A stretch of DNA of 64,000 bases from Curtobacterium pusillum (GTDB lineage Bacteria > Actinomycetota > Actinomycetes > Actinomycetales > Microbacteriaceae), in the NCBI RefSeq assembly GCF_007673235.1, contig NZ_VDZH01000002.1:699652-763651 (forward strand), written 5' to 3'. The notes beneath the pieces are model-generated. The model did no database searches. It was given only the letters and a program-made list of their open reading frames with translations, and was not told where the DNA came from. The position numbers and the translations under genes are program-made. Positions 32,746-41,450 of the stretch are shown piece by piece. Position 1 is the first letter of the stretch. The number at the start of each line of letters is the position of its first letter.

Positions 32746-33873
32746 ATGCCTCGCTCTCTCCGCATCGTCATCGTCGGACCGACGCACCCCTACTCCGGCG
32801 GGATCGCCGCACACACCACCACCGTGGCGCACCGGTTGCGGGCGGCCGGCCACCAGGTGCACCTGATGTCGTGGAAGGCGCAGTACCCGTCCTTCCTCCG
32901 CGGTGGCACCACCCGGGTGCCCGGTTCCGAGCCCGAGGTCGAACCCTTCGCGTCGACCACGGAACGGTTGACCTGGTACAACCCGCTCACCTGGCTCCGG
33001 GCCGGCTTCGCGATGCGGAAGGCCGACGTCGTGCTGGTGACCGGCGTCACGCCGTACCACGCGGTGCCCTACGCGGCGATGCACGTCGCCGCCGGTCGTC
33101 GTCCCCGTGGCGTCGTCCTCGCGCACAACGTCCTGCCGCACGAGCCGGGTCGGTTCGACGAACGCCTCGTCGGCGCCATGTACCGCCAGTACGGTGCCGT
33201 CCTCGTGCACAGCGACGACCAGGCGGCACTCGCACGCCAGGTCGTCGGCGACGGTGCCGACGTGGACGTCCGCGTGGCGCGGCTCCCACTGCCGGACTTC
33301 GTGGCCGGCGACGACGCACCGGCCACGCCGGGCGACCGCACCGACGCGGACCTGGTGACAGTCGGGTTCTTCGGGATGGTCCGGCACTACAAGGGCGTCG
33401 ACCAGCTGATCGAGGCCGCCGCTCGCGTCCCCGGCGTCCGCGTGGTCGTGCGCGGCGAGTTCTGGCAGCCGGTGGAGGAGTACCGCGAGCAGGTCCGCTC
33501 GCTCGGCATCGAGGACCGCGTCGAGATCGTCGACGAGTACGTCGCGATGGCGGAGATGGGGGCGATGATCCGCGGGTTCGACGTCGTCGCGCTGCCGTAC
33601 CGCACCGGGTCGTCGTCGTTCAACGTCGCGCTCGCCAACCGCTTCGGCACCCCGGTACTGGCGTCCGACGCCGGCACGCTGGCGCTCGACGTCCACGACG
33701 GCGTGGACGGTCTGGTGGTCCCCGCGGACGACGTGGACGCCCTCGCGGCGGCGCTCGAACGCATCGTCCGCCCCGGCGAGCTGGAGCGTCTGCGCGCGGG
33801 GGTCGACCAGCACGCGTCGGACCGGATGTGGACGGACTACACGGACACGGTCGCTGGTTTCAGCGAGCGCTGA
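32746..33873 (+). CDS. glycosyltransferase family 4
   Basis: A 375-residue GT-B enzyme. The N-terminal half starts IVIVGPTHPYSGGIAAHTTTVAHRL, a nucleotide-sugar transferase opening. The donor half has TVGFFGMVRHYKGVDQLIEAA and the acidic/turn region LPYRTGSSSFNVALANRFGTPVLASD, in which the usual EX7E is altered (no clear first Glu). The chain ends with MWTDYTDTVAGF. It shares the general layout of the convergent and divergent neighbours and probably works in the same glycan pathway. Substrate unknown. Confidence 0.82.
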   Translation: MPRSLRIVIVGPTHPYSGGIAAHTTTVAHRLRAAGHQVHLMSWKAQYPSFLRGGTTRVPGSEPEVEPFASTTERLTWYNPLTWLRAGFAMRKADVVLVTGVTPYHAVPYAAMHVAAGRRPRGVVLAHNVLPHEPGRFDERLVGAMYRQYGAVLVHSDDQAALARQVVGDGADVDVRVARLPLPDFVAGDDAPATPGDRTDADLVTVGFFGMVRHYKGVDQLIEAAARVPGVRVVVRGEFWQPVEEYREQVRSLGIEDRVEIVDEYVAMAEMGAMIRGFDVVALPYRTGSSSFNVALANRFGTPVLASDAGTLALDVHDGVDGLVVPADDVDALAAALERIVRPGELERLRAGVDQHASDRMWTDYTDTVAGFSER

Positions 33874-33893
33874 CCGCGCGCGGTCACTGCCCT

Positions 33894-33951
33894 GGCCTGG
33901 AGGCACGGATCGCGTGAGCCGATCGGCGCACGTGATCCGTGCCTCCAGGCC
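33894..33951. repeat. GGCCTGGAGGCACGG palindromic element between convergent genes
   Basis: Arms 33894-33916 and 33929-33951 pair at 22 of 23 positions, the outer 17 perfectly, with a 12-nt loop. The core GGAGGCACGG is shared with the dispersed family. It likely terminates transcription from both sides. Confidence 0.8.
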
Positions 33952-34002
33952 GACGGCACGTGGCTGATCGCGAAGGTGAGCTGACGCGCCCTCGTGTGCG
34001 CG

Positions 34003-34971
34003 CTACGCGCGCCGGCGGATCGCGGCGGCGACGCCCGCGACGGCGAAGTCCGCGATCGCGTAGAGCAGTCGCGACAGGATCGCCGCGGTGACCGCGACGC
34101 CCGCCCCGGTGACGGACGCGAGCACCGCGGTGAGCACGAACTCGCGGACGCCGATGCCGGCCGGGAACGGGATGAGCAGCACGCCGAGGGCGAAGGCCAG
34201 CGCCATCGCGGCGATCGACGGCACGAAGCTGCGAGCCGGGTCGACGCCGAGGCCGATCAGGACCAGCCAGAGCTGCACGCCGGCGAACAGCCAGTTCGCG
34301 GCCTGCAGGCCGGAACTCTGCCCGGCCACGCGCCAGCCGTAGGTGAACTGCGCGTCCGGTCGCCGGAGGATCCGGAGCGCGAGCCGTACGCCGAAGCGCA
34401 TCACCGGCGGCGTGAGGCAGACGAGGAACGCGACGCCGACGATCGGCAGCCACCAGTAGTCCTCGAGCAGGTGGACGTCGATGAAGGGGACGAGGACCGC
34501 ACCGAGCCCGAGGCCCGTCGCGATCGAGACGAGCATCGAGATCAGCGAGAGCACGATGGACGACGACTTGGCGAGTCCGACCTCACCGGCCATCTGGGCC
34601 TGCGCAGCGATCGGCCACACCGAACCCGGCAGGTACTTGCCGAGCTGACTGACGAAGAACACCCGGCCGCCGCGGAGCACGGGCAGCCGGATGCCGAACG
34701 CGGGCCAGACGACGATCCACGACAGCATCGAGAGGACGAGCGCGACGATCACCGCGAGGAACGCGAGCACGAGCCACACCGGGTTCATCGACGCGACCGC
34801 GTCGGAGACCTCGGTCCACTTGCCGGCGACGTACAGGACGCCCGCGACGACCACCGCGACCAGGAACGCGATCTTGATGCCGTTGACGGCCCAGCGTCGC
34901 CACCCGCGGGTGGCGACGGCCGGTTCGTCGTCGGTGGTGAGCGTGGTCGGTCGGTCCTGCGGGTCGGTCAC
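34003..34971 (-). CDS. lysylphosphatidylglycerol synthase TM-like (UPF0104) membrane protein
   Basis: A 322-residue protein with about seven to eight hydrophobic segments. It resembles the membrane half of MprF/YbhN proteins: a basic N-terminus, FFVSQLGKYLPGSVWP (the GKYxPG motif) near residue 105, and IPFPAGIGVREFVL near the C-terminus. There is no soluble aminoacyl-transferase domain. Such proteins may move lipids or lipid-linked sugars. The GTG start overlaps the rfbD stop by 4 bp, so it is translated with rhamnose synthesis genes, which suggests a role in envelope glycolipid handling. Confidence 0.85.
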   Translation of the reverse strand: MTDPQDRPTTLTTDDEPAVATRGWRRWAVNGIKIAFLVAVVVAGVLYVAGKWTEVSDAVASMNPVWLVLAFLAVIVALVLSMLSWIVVWPAFGIRLPVLRGGRVFFVSQLGKYLPGSVWPIAAQAQMAGEVGLAKSSSIVLSLISMLVSIATGLGLGAVLVPFIDVHLLEDYWWLPIVGVAFLVCLTPPVMRFGVRLALRILRRPDAQFTYGWRVAGQSSGLQAANWLFAGVQLWLVLIGLGVDPARSFVPSIAAMALAFALGVLLIPFPAGIGVREFVLTAVLASVTGAGVAVTAAILSRLLYAIADFAVAGVAAAIRRRA

Positions 34972-35819
34972 GCTGTGAGCGCCCCCGCCTGCACCGCGGC
35001 GGCCAGGGCGTCACGCCAGTCGCGCATCGGTGCGAGCCCGGCGCGCGACCAGCCGTCGTGCCCGAGCACGCTGTACGCCGGTCGGGGAGCGGGGCGGACG
35101 AAGGCGGCGCTGTCCGTCGGCAGGACGCGCTCCGGGTCGAGCCCCATCTCGGCGTAGATCGCGCGGGTGAAGTCGTACCAGGACGCCTGCCCCGAGTTCG
35201 TGCCGTGGTAGGTGCCCGCCGGGGCGTCCGACTCGACCAGCTCGACGATGCGCGCGGCGAGGTCACCCGTCCACGTCGGCTGTCCGACCTGGTCGGTGAC
35301 GACGCTCACGGTCTCGTGCGATCCGGCCAGACGGAGCATCGTGGCTGCGAAGTTCGGGCCGTGTGCGCCGTAGATCCACGCGGTGCGGACGACGTAGGAC
35401 GAGTCCGGGGCGATCTCGCGCACGAGCGCCTCGCCCGCGGCCTTCGTCCGCCCGTAGGCGTTGATCGGGTCCGTCGGGGCGTCCTCGGCGTACGGCGCGG
35501 TGCCGTGTCCGTCGAAGACGTAGTCCGTCGAGACCGTGACGAGCTTGGCGCCGTGCCGGACCGCGGCCCGGGCGAGCAGCTCCGGCCCCGTGGCGTTCAC
35601 GGCGTGGGCTTCGGCCTCGTGGGTCTCGGCGTCGTCGACCTTCGTGTACGCGGCCGAGTTGATGACCACGTCGTGTCCCGCGACCGCCGCGTCGACGGCC
35701 TCCGGGTCGGTGATGTCGAGGTCGGCCCGCCCGAGCGCCGTCACCTCGGCGTCACGGAGTGCGTGCTGGAGGTCCTGGCCGAGCATGCCGCTCGCGCCGG
35801 TGATGAGGTAGCGGGTCAT
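34968..35819 (-). CDS. rfbD: dTDP-4-dehydrorhamnose reductase
   Basis: A 283-residue short-chain reductase for the last step to dTDP-L-rhamnose. YLITGASGMLGQDL is the NAD(P)H site, VINSAAYTKVDDAE is the family signature, VSTDYVFDG and the catalytic YGRTKAAGE (Y-x3-K) follow. The ATG was chosen because MTRYLITG is the usual N-terminus and it overlaps the rfbB stop by 4 bp; upstream codons belong to rfbB. It forms a coupled unit with rfbB and the UPF0104 gene. Confidence 0.94.
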   Translation of the reverse strand: MTRYLITGASGMLGQDLQHALRDAEVTALGRADLDITDPEAVDAAVAGHDVVINSAAYTKVDDAETHEAEAHAVNATGPELLARAAVRHGAKLVTVSTDYVFDGHGTAPYAEDAPTDPINAYGRTKAAGEALVREIAPDSSYVVRTAWIYGAHGPNFAATMLRLAGSHETVSVVTDQVGQPTWTGDLAARIVELVESDAPAGTYHGTNSGQASWYDFTRAIYAEMGLDPERVLPTDSAAFVRPAPRPAYSVLGHDGWSRAGLAPMRDWRDALAAAVQAGALTA

Positions 35820-36802
35820 GCGAGGGCCGCGCGCTCCTTGAGCGGCTCCCACCACGCACGGTTGTCGCGGTACCACTGCACGACGTCGGCGAGACCCTGG
35901 GCGAACGGCACCTGGGGCTCGTAGCCGAGCTCGGCCTGGATCTTCGAGATGTCGACCGAGTACCGCAGGTCGTGGCCGAGGCGGTCGGCGACGCGGTCGA
36001 CGTACGACCAGTCCTTGCCGGTGGCCTCGAGCAGCATCTCGGTGAGCTCCTTGTTCGTGAGCTCGGTGCCGCCGCCGATGTTGTAGATCTCGCCCGCGCG
36101 GCCCTTGGTGAGGACCATCGCGATGCCGCGGGTGTGGTCGTCGACGTGCAGCCAGTCACGGATGTTGTTGCCCTCGCCGTACAGCGGGACGTGCTCGTCG
36201 TCGATGAGGTTCGTGACGAACAGCGGGATGACCTTCTCGGGGAAGTGGTACGGCCCGTAGTTGTTCGAGCAGCGCGTGATCGAGAGGTTCAGCCCGTGGG
36301 TGCGGTGGTAGCTGCGGGCGAGCAGGTCGCTGCCGGCCTTCGACGCCGAGTACGGCGAGTTCGGCTCGAGCGGGCGGTCCTCGGCCCAGGAGCCCTCGCT
36401 GATCGACCCGTACACCTCGTCGGTCGAGACGTGCACGAAGCGCTCGGTGCCGTGGCGGAGTGCGGCGTCGAGGAGACGCTGGGTGCCCACGACGTTGGTC
36501 TCGACGAAGATGCCGGAGTCACGGACGGACCGGTCGACGTGCGACTCGGCGGCGAAGTGCACGATCGCGTCGACGCCCGGGACGACCTCGTCGAGCTTCG
36601 CGGCGTCGGTGATGTCGCCCTGCACGAACGAGTACCGCGGCGAGTCCGCGACCGGCGCCAGGTTCTCGAGGTTGCCCGAGTAGGTCAGCGCGTCGTAGAC
36701 CACGACGTCGGCGCCCTCGAGGCCGGGGTAGGCGTCCTGCAGGGTGCGGCGGACGAAGTTGGAACCGATGAAGCCGGCTCCTCCGGTGACGAGGATCTTC
36801 AC
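35816..36802 (-). CDS. rfbB: dTDP-glucose 4,6-dehydratase
   Basis: A 328-residue NAD-dependent dehydratase making dTDP-4-keto-6-deoxyglucose. GGAGFIGSNFVRR is the Rossmann loop, HFAAESHVDRS and HVSTDEVYGS hold the catalytic Asp-Glu pair, and YSASKAGSDLL gives Y-x3-K. RCSNNYGPYHFPEKVIPL and NIRDWLHVDDH are family signatures. GTG start with AGGGAG 5 nt upstream; a TACAAT box 41 nt upstream is a possible -10. First gene of the rfbB-rfbD-UPF0104 operon. The partner enzymes RfbC and RfbA are encoded on the opposite strand 4 kb away. Confidence 0.95.
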   Translation of the reverse strand: MKILVTGGAGFIGSNFVRRTLQDAYPGLEGADVVVYDALTYSGNLENLAPVADSPRYSFVQGDITDAAKLDEVVPGVDAIVHFAAESHVDRSVRDSGIFVETNVVGTQRLLDAALRHGTERFVHVSTDEVYGSISEGSWAEDRPLEPNSPYSASKAGSDLLARSYHRTHGLNLSITRCSNNYGPYHFPEKVIPLFVTNLIDDEHVPLYGEGNNIRDWLHVDDHTRGIAMVLTKGRAGEIYNIGGGTELTNKELTEMLLEATGKDWSYVDRVADRLGHDLRYSVDISKIQAELGYEPQVPFAQGLADVVQWYRDNRAWWEPLKERAALA

Positions 36803-36842
36803 GGGGTCTCCCTTGTGGAGTCGGTTGACGGAACGAGTGACG

Positions 36843-36848
36843 ATTGTA
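36843..36848 (-). promoter_or_regulatory. -10-like TACAAT of the rfbB operon
   Basis: TACAAT on the minus strand, 40 nt before the GTG at 36802, within the string CTACAATCG that also precedes the GtrA gene. The -35 is unclear. Confidence 0.35.
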
Positions 36849-36880
36849 GGGGACGGCGTCCTGGACGGACACCGGACGGT

Positions 36881-39754
36881 TCAGCGGAGTCGACGCCGGC
36901 GACGACGAACCAGCACGAACGCGCAGACGACCGCGGCCGTGAACCCGGAGGCTGCGCTGAGCGCGATGCCCTCCCGGAGCCCAGGCGTGTGGTACCGGAG
37001 CTCGACGGTGTGCTTCCCCGCCGGGACCCAGACCGCCGCGCCGACGCTGTCCGCGCGGACCATGTCTGTGGTCGCGCCGTCGACGGTGGCGGTCCACCCC
37101 TTGCGCTGCAACGAGTCCGCGACCACGACCCACCCGCCGCCGGTCGCGTCGACCTTCGCGACCGTCGAGTTGACGTCGCTCGGCTGCAGCGACACGGTCG
37201 CCGTGCCGTCCGGGTCGGCCCGGTGGTCCGGGTCCGCGCTGAGGACGACGGTGTCGTCCGGCAGGGACTGGTCGGCGAGCTTCCGGACCAGGCCGGTCGT
37301 CGTCTTCTCCACCACCGTGCTCGAGGCCCAGCGGACGCGCGGGAGCGCGTTGCTCCGCTCGTAGATCGTGGCGTCGCCGGTGTGCACGACCGAGACGCCG
37401 TCGCCGGCGACCGGGCGGGTGACGCTGATGACCGCGTGGCCGTCGTCGTCGGTCCCGATCGGGACGACCGAGTTCTGGCCGGTGACCGTGATCGTGAGGT
37501 GCCAGGCGGTGTCCGCCGGGATCTCCGAGCCCTCGAGGGCGACGTTCCGCGGACCGCCGAGACCGGGCACCCAGCTCTTCGTGGACGCGAGGGTCTCACC
37601 CGAGCCGTCGGCGATCGCCGAGACCGTCAGCTCCATGCCGCCCGGCGCGAGGGTGGTGGCCGGGGGACCGGTGAACGTGATGCCGTTGACCGGCCCCGTC
37701 TCCGAGCCGGACTCGACCGTCGACCGATCGGCGGTCAGGTCGGTCCAGGTCGTCCGGGTCGGTGCGGCCTCGGTCGTGCCGGCGATGACCGCGGACGGGT
37801 CCGCGATCATGTACTTCGTCGCGAGCCGGTCGAGGATGCCGGAGTCGGCGAGCTCGGGCATCAGGTTCGGGCTCAGCGTGAGGTACGTCGCCGTCGGGTA
37901 GGTGTCCGGGTCGACGGCGCCCATGAGCTGCTTCCACTCGGCCGTCTGGAACGTGTGACCGGTGACGGACCGCATCTGGAAGTACGAGGCCGCCCCGAGG
38001 ATGGTCGCGTTGCCCGTGGTGGTGTAGCGGTCCTGGTCGGAGACGTGGTCCTTGAGGTAGTCGATCGCCGGGGCGTCCGGGTAGAACGTGGAGGCCGGTG
38101 CGATCGGCCACCACGGCTTCGTCGCGACGACCGCCGGGGCGGCGACCATGGCGGCGACCGCGCAGGCCGCGACGACCATGACGACGCGGGAGCGGAACAG
38201 CCAGACGAGGCCGACGGCGATCACGGTGCCGATCCCGACGAGCCCGATCGCGAGGATCTCGAGCTTCACCTGGTGGACGTAGCCCTTCGGCACGTGTCCG
38301 AGGGCGTTGAAGGTGAACGCGCTCGCGCCCACCGCGGCGAACAGCACGACGGCGATCGCAGCGATGCGGCCCGTGCGGCGGAGCGGCGAGGCCGTCCGGA
38401 AGCGTGCGAGCTCGGCGCGCAGGTCGTCCCCGTCGACGAGCCGACCGAAGCCGACGCCGGCGAGGGCGGCTGCGATGAAGAGCACCACGCAGCGCGCACG
38501 GCCGATCGGGTTGCTGTTGAAGACCGGGAGCTCACGGACGGCCGAGAGCACCGGACCGCCGAGGTAGACGACGACGATCGCGAACGCGAGGAGCGCCGTG
38601 GCGATGGCGACGATCCCGACCGTGCGTCGGGCGACCAACGGGGAGGGGACACGATCGGTGAGGGGCCGCACCGCGGGCCGGATGAGCACGGCCGCGGCGA
38701 CGAGGACGACCGCGGCGATGCCGATGTACGAGTACTCCTCGACCGGGTTGCGCACGCCCCACGACGCGCCCGACGCCTGTGCGAACGAGATGTCCTGCAC
38801 CCAGGCGGTCACGAGCGGGAACGCACCGAGGCCGTTCGGGCCGCGCTGTGCGCGACCCGAGAAGTCCACGACGCTCAGGGCGTTGAGCGCGAACGGGACG
38901 AGCTGCCACGCGGAGAACAGCACCCCGACGACGATGCCGCCGACCGCGATCCCTGCGCTGCCCAGCACGCCCCGCCAGTTCCGGTGCGCGACGATCGTGC
39001 GGGCGACGAAGAACGCGCCCGCGAAGAACAGCGTGTACCCGACGACCGCCGGGAACCCGCCGAGCAGCATCGCGGCGAGCGTGCCGCCGACGCTCAGGAG
39101 GTCGCGCTTGCGGAGTTCGACCGCCGCGCGGTCCACCGCCCAGAAGACGAGCGGGATGAACGCGGCGACACGGGTCTGCGGCCAGTTCGACCACGCGACC
39201 ATGAAGCCGGACGACGCGTACACGAGCGAGGCGATCGGCCAGCCGGCACGGGTGACGCCCCAGCGGCGGAGCAGGAGCGACATGCCCACCGTGACGGCGA
39301 CGATCTCGAGGAACTTGACCGCACCGGGTGCGTACGACAGCGGCAGGATCCACCACGGCAGCGACAGGGGCGAGAACTGCCCGGAGTCGGGCACGCCCCC
39401 GAGGGCGGTGCCGCCGGCGACGTAGGGGTCCCACGCCGCGAAGACGCCCTGGTGCGCGAGGGTCGCGAGCAGCGACGTCTGCGGGGCGTTCGAGTCGAGC
39501 GGGTCGCTCGTGTAGATGTTCGTCGACGTGACGCTGTCGCCGAGGGTCTGCGCCCACGGGGTGTACCGGCTGAGCAGCCCGGTGTTGAGGAAGGTCCCGT
39601 GCCCGGTGAGTGCCGGTCCGATCGTGAAGACCACGAAGGCGGCGAGGGCTGCCCACGCCGCGATCTCGATCCAGGACCGCGGCCGGCGGATCCACAGGGC
39701 GAACCGGGTCCCCGGCGCCAGTCGGTCCGTGTGTGCGGTGCGCTCAGTCGCCAT
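36881..39754 (-). CDS. YfhO-family membrane glycosyltransferase
   Basis: A 957-residue protein with about twelve to fourteen hydrophobic segments. A first outer loop has LLSRYTPWAQTLGDS, large outer regions lie between segments, and a long outer C-terminal part (about 600-930) precedes a last membrane segment and a basic tail (RRRRRRLR). Conserved YfhO features include VAGGTALGGVPDSGQFSPL and the run SSGFMVAWSNWPQT. YfhO proteins act with a polyprenyl-phosphate glycosyltransferase and a GtrA protein to decorate wall polymers. Its start overlaps the stop of exactly such a glycosyltransferase gene by 11 bp, and a GtrA gene lies at 26228-26761. Sugar and polymer unknown. Confidence 0.85.
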   Translation of the reverse strand: MATERTAHTDRLAPGTRFALWIRRPRSWIEIAAWAALAAFVVFTIGPALTGHGTFLNTGLLSRYTPWAQTLGDSVTSTNIYTSDPLDSNAPQTSLLATLAHQGVFAAWDPYVAGGTALGGVPDSGQFSPLSLPWWILPLSYAPGAVKFLEIVAVTVGMSLLLRRWGVTRAGWPIASLVYASSGFMVAWSNWPQTRVAAFIPLVFWAVDRAAVELRKRDLLSVGGTLAAMLLGGFPAVVGYTLFFAGAFFVARTIVAHRNWRGVLGSAGIAVGGIVVGVLFSAWQLVPFALNALSVVDFSGRAQRGPNGLGAFPLVTAWVQDISFAQASGASWGVRNPVEEYSYIGIAAVVLVAAAVLIRPAVRPLTDRVPSPLVARRTVGIVAIATALLAFAIVVVYLGGPVLSAVRELPVFNSNPIGRARCVVLFIAAALAGVGFGRLVDGDDLRAELARFRTASPLRRTGRIAAIAVVLFAAVGASAFTFNALGHVPKGYVHQVKLEILAIGLVGIGTVIAVGLVWLFRSRVVMVVAACAVAAMVAAPAVVATKPWWPIAPASTFYPDAPAIDYLKDHVSDQDRYTTTGNATILGAASYFQMRSVTGHTFQTAEWKQLMGAVDPDTYPTATYLTLSPNLMPELADSGILDRLATKYMIADPSAVIAGTTEAAPTRTTWTDLTADRSTVESGSETGPVNGITFTGPPATTLAPGGMELTVSAIADGSGETLASTKSWVPGLGGPRNVALEGSEIPADTAWHLTITVTGQNSVVPIGTDDDGHAVISVTRPVAGDGVSVVHTGDATIYERSNALPRVRWASSTVVEKTTTGLVRKLADQSLPDDTVVLSADPDHRADPDGTATVSLQPSDVNSTVAKVDATGGGWVVVADSLQRKGWTATVDGATTDMVRADSVGAAVWVPAGKHTVELRYHTPGLREGIALSAASGFTAAVVCAFVLVRRRRRRLR

Positions 39755-40685
39755 AGCGCTGGAGCTTCTGCAGGTCGAGCTGTTCCTCGGCGAGCGTGCG
39801 GTTGAGCCTGGTGAGGTCGGCGACGACGCCGATCACGACCGAGAGCACCGCGGTGATGAGGAGGACGACGCCGAGGATGATCGACTGCAGGTGGTTCCCA
39901 CCGGTGTCCGTCGCGAGGAGCACCAGGTAGCGGATCAGCGGCCAGAGACCGAGCGCTCCGAGCACGGCGGCGACCCAGAGGAAGAGCGCCATCGGGCGGT
40001 ACATCAGGTAGACGCGGGCGATCGCCGACCCGGACTGGAACATGTGCTGCCAGATGTTGCTGAACAGGCGGGACTCGCGGGTCTTCGGGTTCGTGGTGAT
40101 CGGCACGGACGCGATCGCGAGGCGCTTGTACCCGGCCTGCACGATCGTCTCCATGCAGTAGCTGAAGCGGGTGACGATGTTCAGCCGGATGAGCGAGTAC
40201 TTCGAGTACGCGCGGAACCCGCTCGCCGCATCGGGCAGGTCGAGGCCGGCGGCACGCGACGCGACCCAGGAGCCGAAGCGCTGCATGAGCTTCTTGAAGC
40301 CGGAGAAGTGCTCGATCGTCCGGGTCTGGCGGTCACCGATGACGATCTCGGCCTCCTTCCGGAGGATCGGCTGGACCAGCTCCGCGATCTGCGCCTGCGG
40401 GTACTGGTTGTCGCCGTCGGTGTTCACGACGATGTCGGCGCCGTGCAGGAGCGCGTAGTCGACGCCGTCACGGAACGATCGCGCGAGGCCCATGTTCGTG
40501 GTGTGGTGCACGAAGTGCCGGACACCGTGCTCCTTGGCGACCTCGACCGTGCGGTCGGTGCTGCCGTCGTTGATGACCAGGATCTCGATCTCGTCGATGC
40601 CGTCGATCTGCTTCGGGATCGAGTCGAGGACGCTGGCGAGGGTGTTCTCCTCGTTGAGGCAGGGGATCTGGACGAATAGCTTCAC
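39744..40685 (-). CDS. polyprenyl-phosphate glycosyltransferase, GT2 (GtrB/CsbB-like)
   Basis: A 313-residue protein. The GT2 domain (1-220) starts KLFVQIPCLNEENTLASVL, with ILVINDGSTDRT and the DxD-type VVNTDGDNQYPQ. DAASGFRAYSKYSLIRLN is typical of DPM1/GtrB enzymes. Two C-terminal hydrophobic segments (about 228-255 and 265-290) anchor it, as in CsbB/GtrB, and a short coiled tail ends the chain (EEQLDLQKLQRYGD). It likely loads a sugar onto undecaprenyl phosphate for the overlapping YfhO protein. GTG start chosen at the family N-terminus; no strong Shine-Dalgarno is seen. Confidence 0.88.
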   Translation of the reverse strand: MKLFVQIPCLNEENTLASVLDSIPKQIDGIDEIEILVINDGSTDRTVEVAKEHGVRHFVHHTTNMGLARSFRDGVDYALLHGADIVVNTDGDNQYPQAQIAELVQPILRKEAEIVIGDRQTRTIEHFSGFKKLMQRFGSWVASRAAGLDLPDAASGFRAYSKYSLIRLNIVTRFSYCMETIVQAGYKRLAIASVPITTNPKTRESRLFSNIWQHMFQSGSAIARVYLMYRPMALFLWVAAVLGALGLWPLIRYLVLLATDTGGNHLQSIILGVVLLITAVLSVVIGVVADLTRLNRTLAEEQLDLQKLQRYGD

Positions 40686-40817
40686 AGGCTCGCTTGGTCT
40701 CGTTTCGGGCGGTCGCGGGGCGCAGAACCAGAACAGCCTATGCGACGGGGGCAAACGGCGCGTGACGACCATGAGGGTGAGTCGGTTCCCCGGAGTGTGG
40801 TGTACCAGTCGGCTTGC

Positions 40818-40823
40818 TAGGCT
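40818..40823 (+). promoter_or_regulatory. -10 box for a leaderless rfbC-rfbA transcript
   Basis: TAGGCT, 6-nt gap (GCCCCG), then GTG at 40830. The 144-bp gap to the divergent GT2 gene holds no other clear site. Confidence 0.5.
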
Positions 40824-40829
40824 GCCCCG

Positions 40830-41438
40830 GTGCAGATCCGCGAACTGAAGATCCCCGGCGCGTGGGAGTTCACGCCCGTCCAGCACGGCGACGCACGAGG
40901 AGCATTCCTCGAGGCGTACCGCGCCGACGTCCTCGAAGAGACGATCGGCCACCCGCTGGACCTCCGACAGGTGAACATGTCGATCTCGTCGGCCGGTGTG
41001 GCCCGCGGGATCCACTACGCCCTCGTCGCGCCGAGCCAGGCCAAGTACGTGACCGCCGTCCGCGGCGCGTTCATCGACTACATCGTCGACATCCGCGTCG
41101 GCTCCCCGACCTTCGGGCAGTGGGACTCCGTCCGGATCGACGACGTCGACCGCAAGGCCGTCTACCTGTCCGAGGGCCTCGGCCACGCGATCGTCGCGCT
41201 CGAGGACCAGTCGACCGTGAACTACCTGGTCAGCGCCCACTACGACCCCGAGCGCGAGAAGGGGATCACGATCCTCGACCCGACGGTCGGGTTGGAACTG
41301 CCCGAGGGGCTCGGTGAGCCGGTGCTCTCCGAGAAGGACACCAGCGCTCCGACGCTCGAGGAAGCCGCGGCCGCCGGGCTGCTCCCGACGTACGAGGAAT
41401 GCGTCGCCTACACCGAGTCCCTGCGGACGAAGAAGTAA
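40830..41438 (+). CDS. rfbC: dTDP-4-dehydrorhamnose 3,5-epimerase
   Basis: A 202-residue cupin-fold epimerase. FTPVQHGDARGAFLEAYR and QVNMSISSAGVARGIHYA hold the conserved segments, with the catalytic His in RGIHYA. LSEGLGHAIVAL matches the family, as does the late NYLVSAHYDPERE. It acts between RfbB and RfbD. The chain runs on past the cupin core by about 20 residues. GTG start. rfbA follows after 12 bp with a good Shine-Dalgarno. Confidence 0.93.
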   Translation: MQIRELKIPGAWEFTPVQHGDARGAFLEAYRADVLEETIGHPLDLRQVNMSISSAGVARGIHYALVAPSQAKYVTAVRGAFIDYIVDIRVGSPTFGQWDSVRIDDVDRKAVYLSEGLGHAIVALEDQSTVNYLVSAHYDPEREKGITILDPTVGLELPEGLGEPVLSEKDTSAPTLEEAAAAGLLPTYEECVAYTESLRTKK

Positions 41439-41450
41439 CAGGAGAGAACG

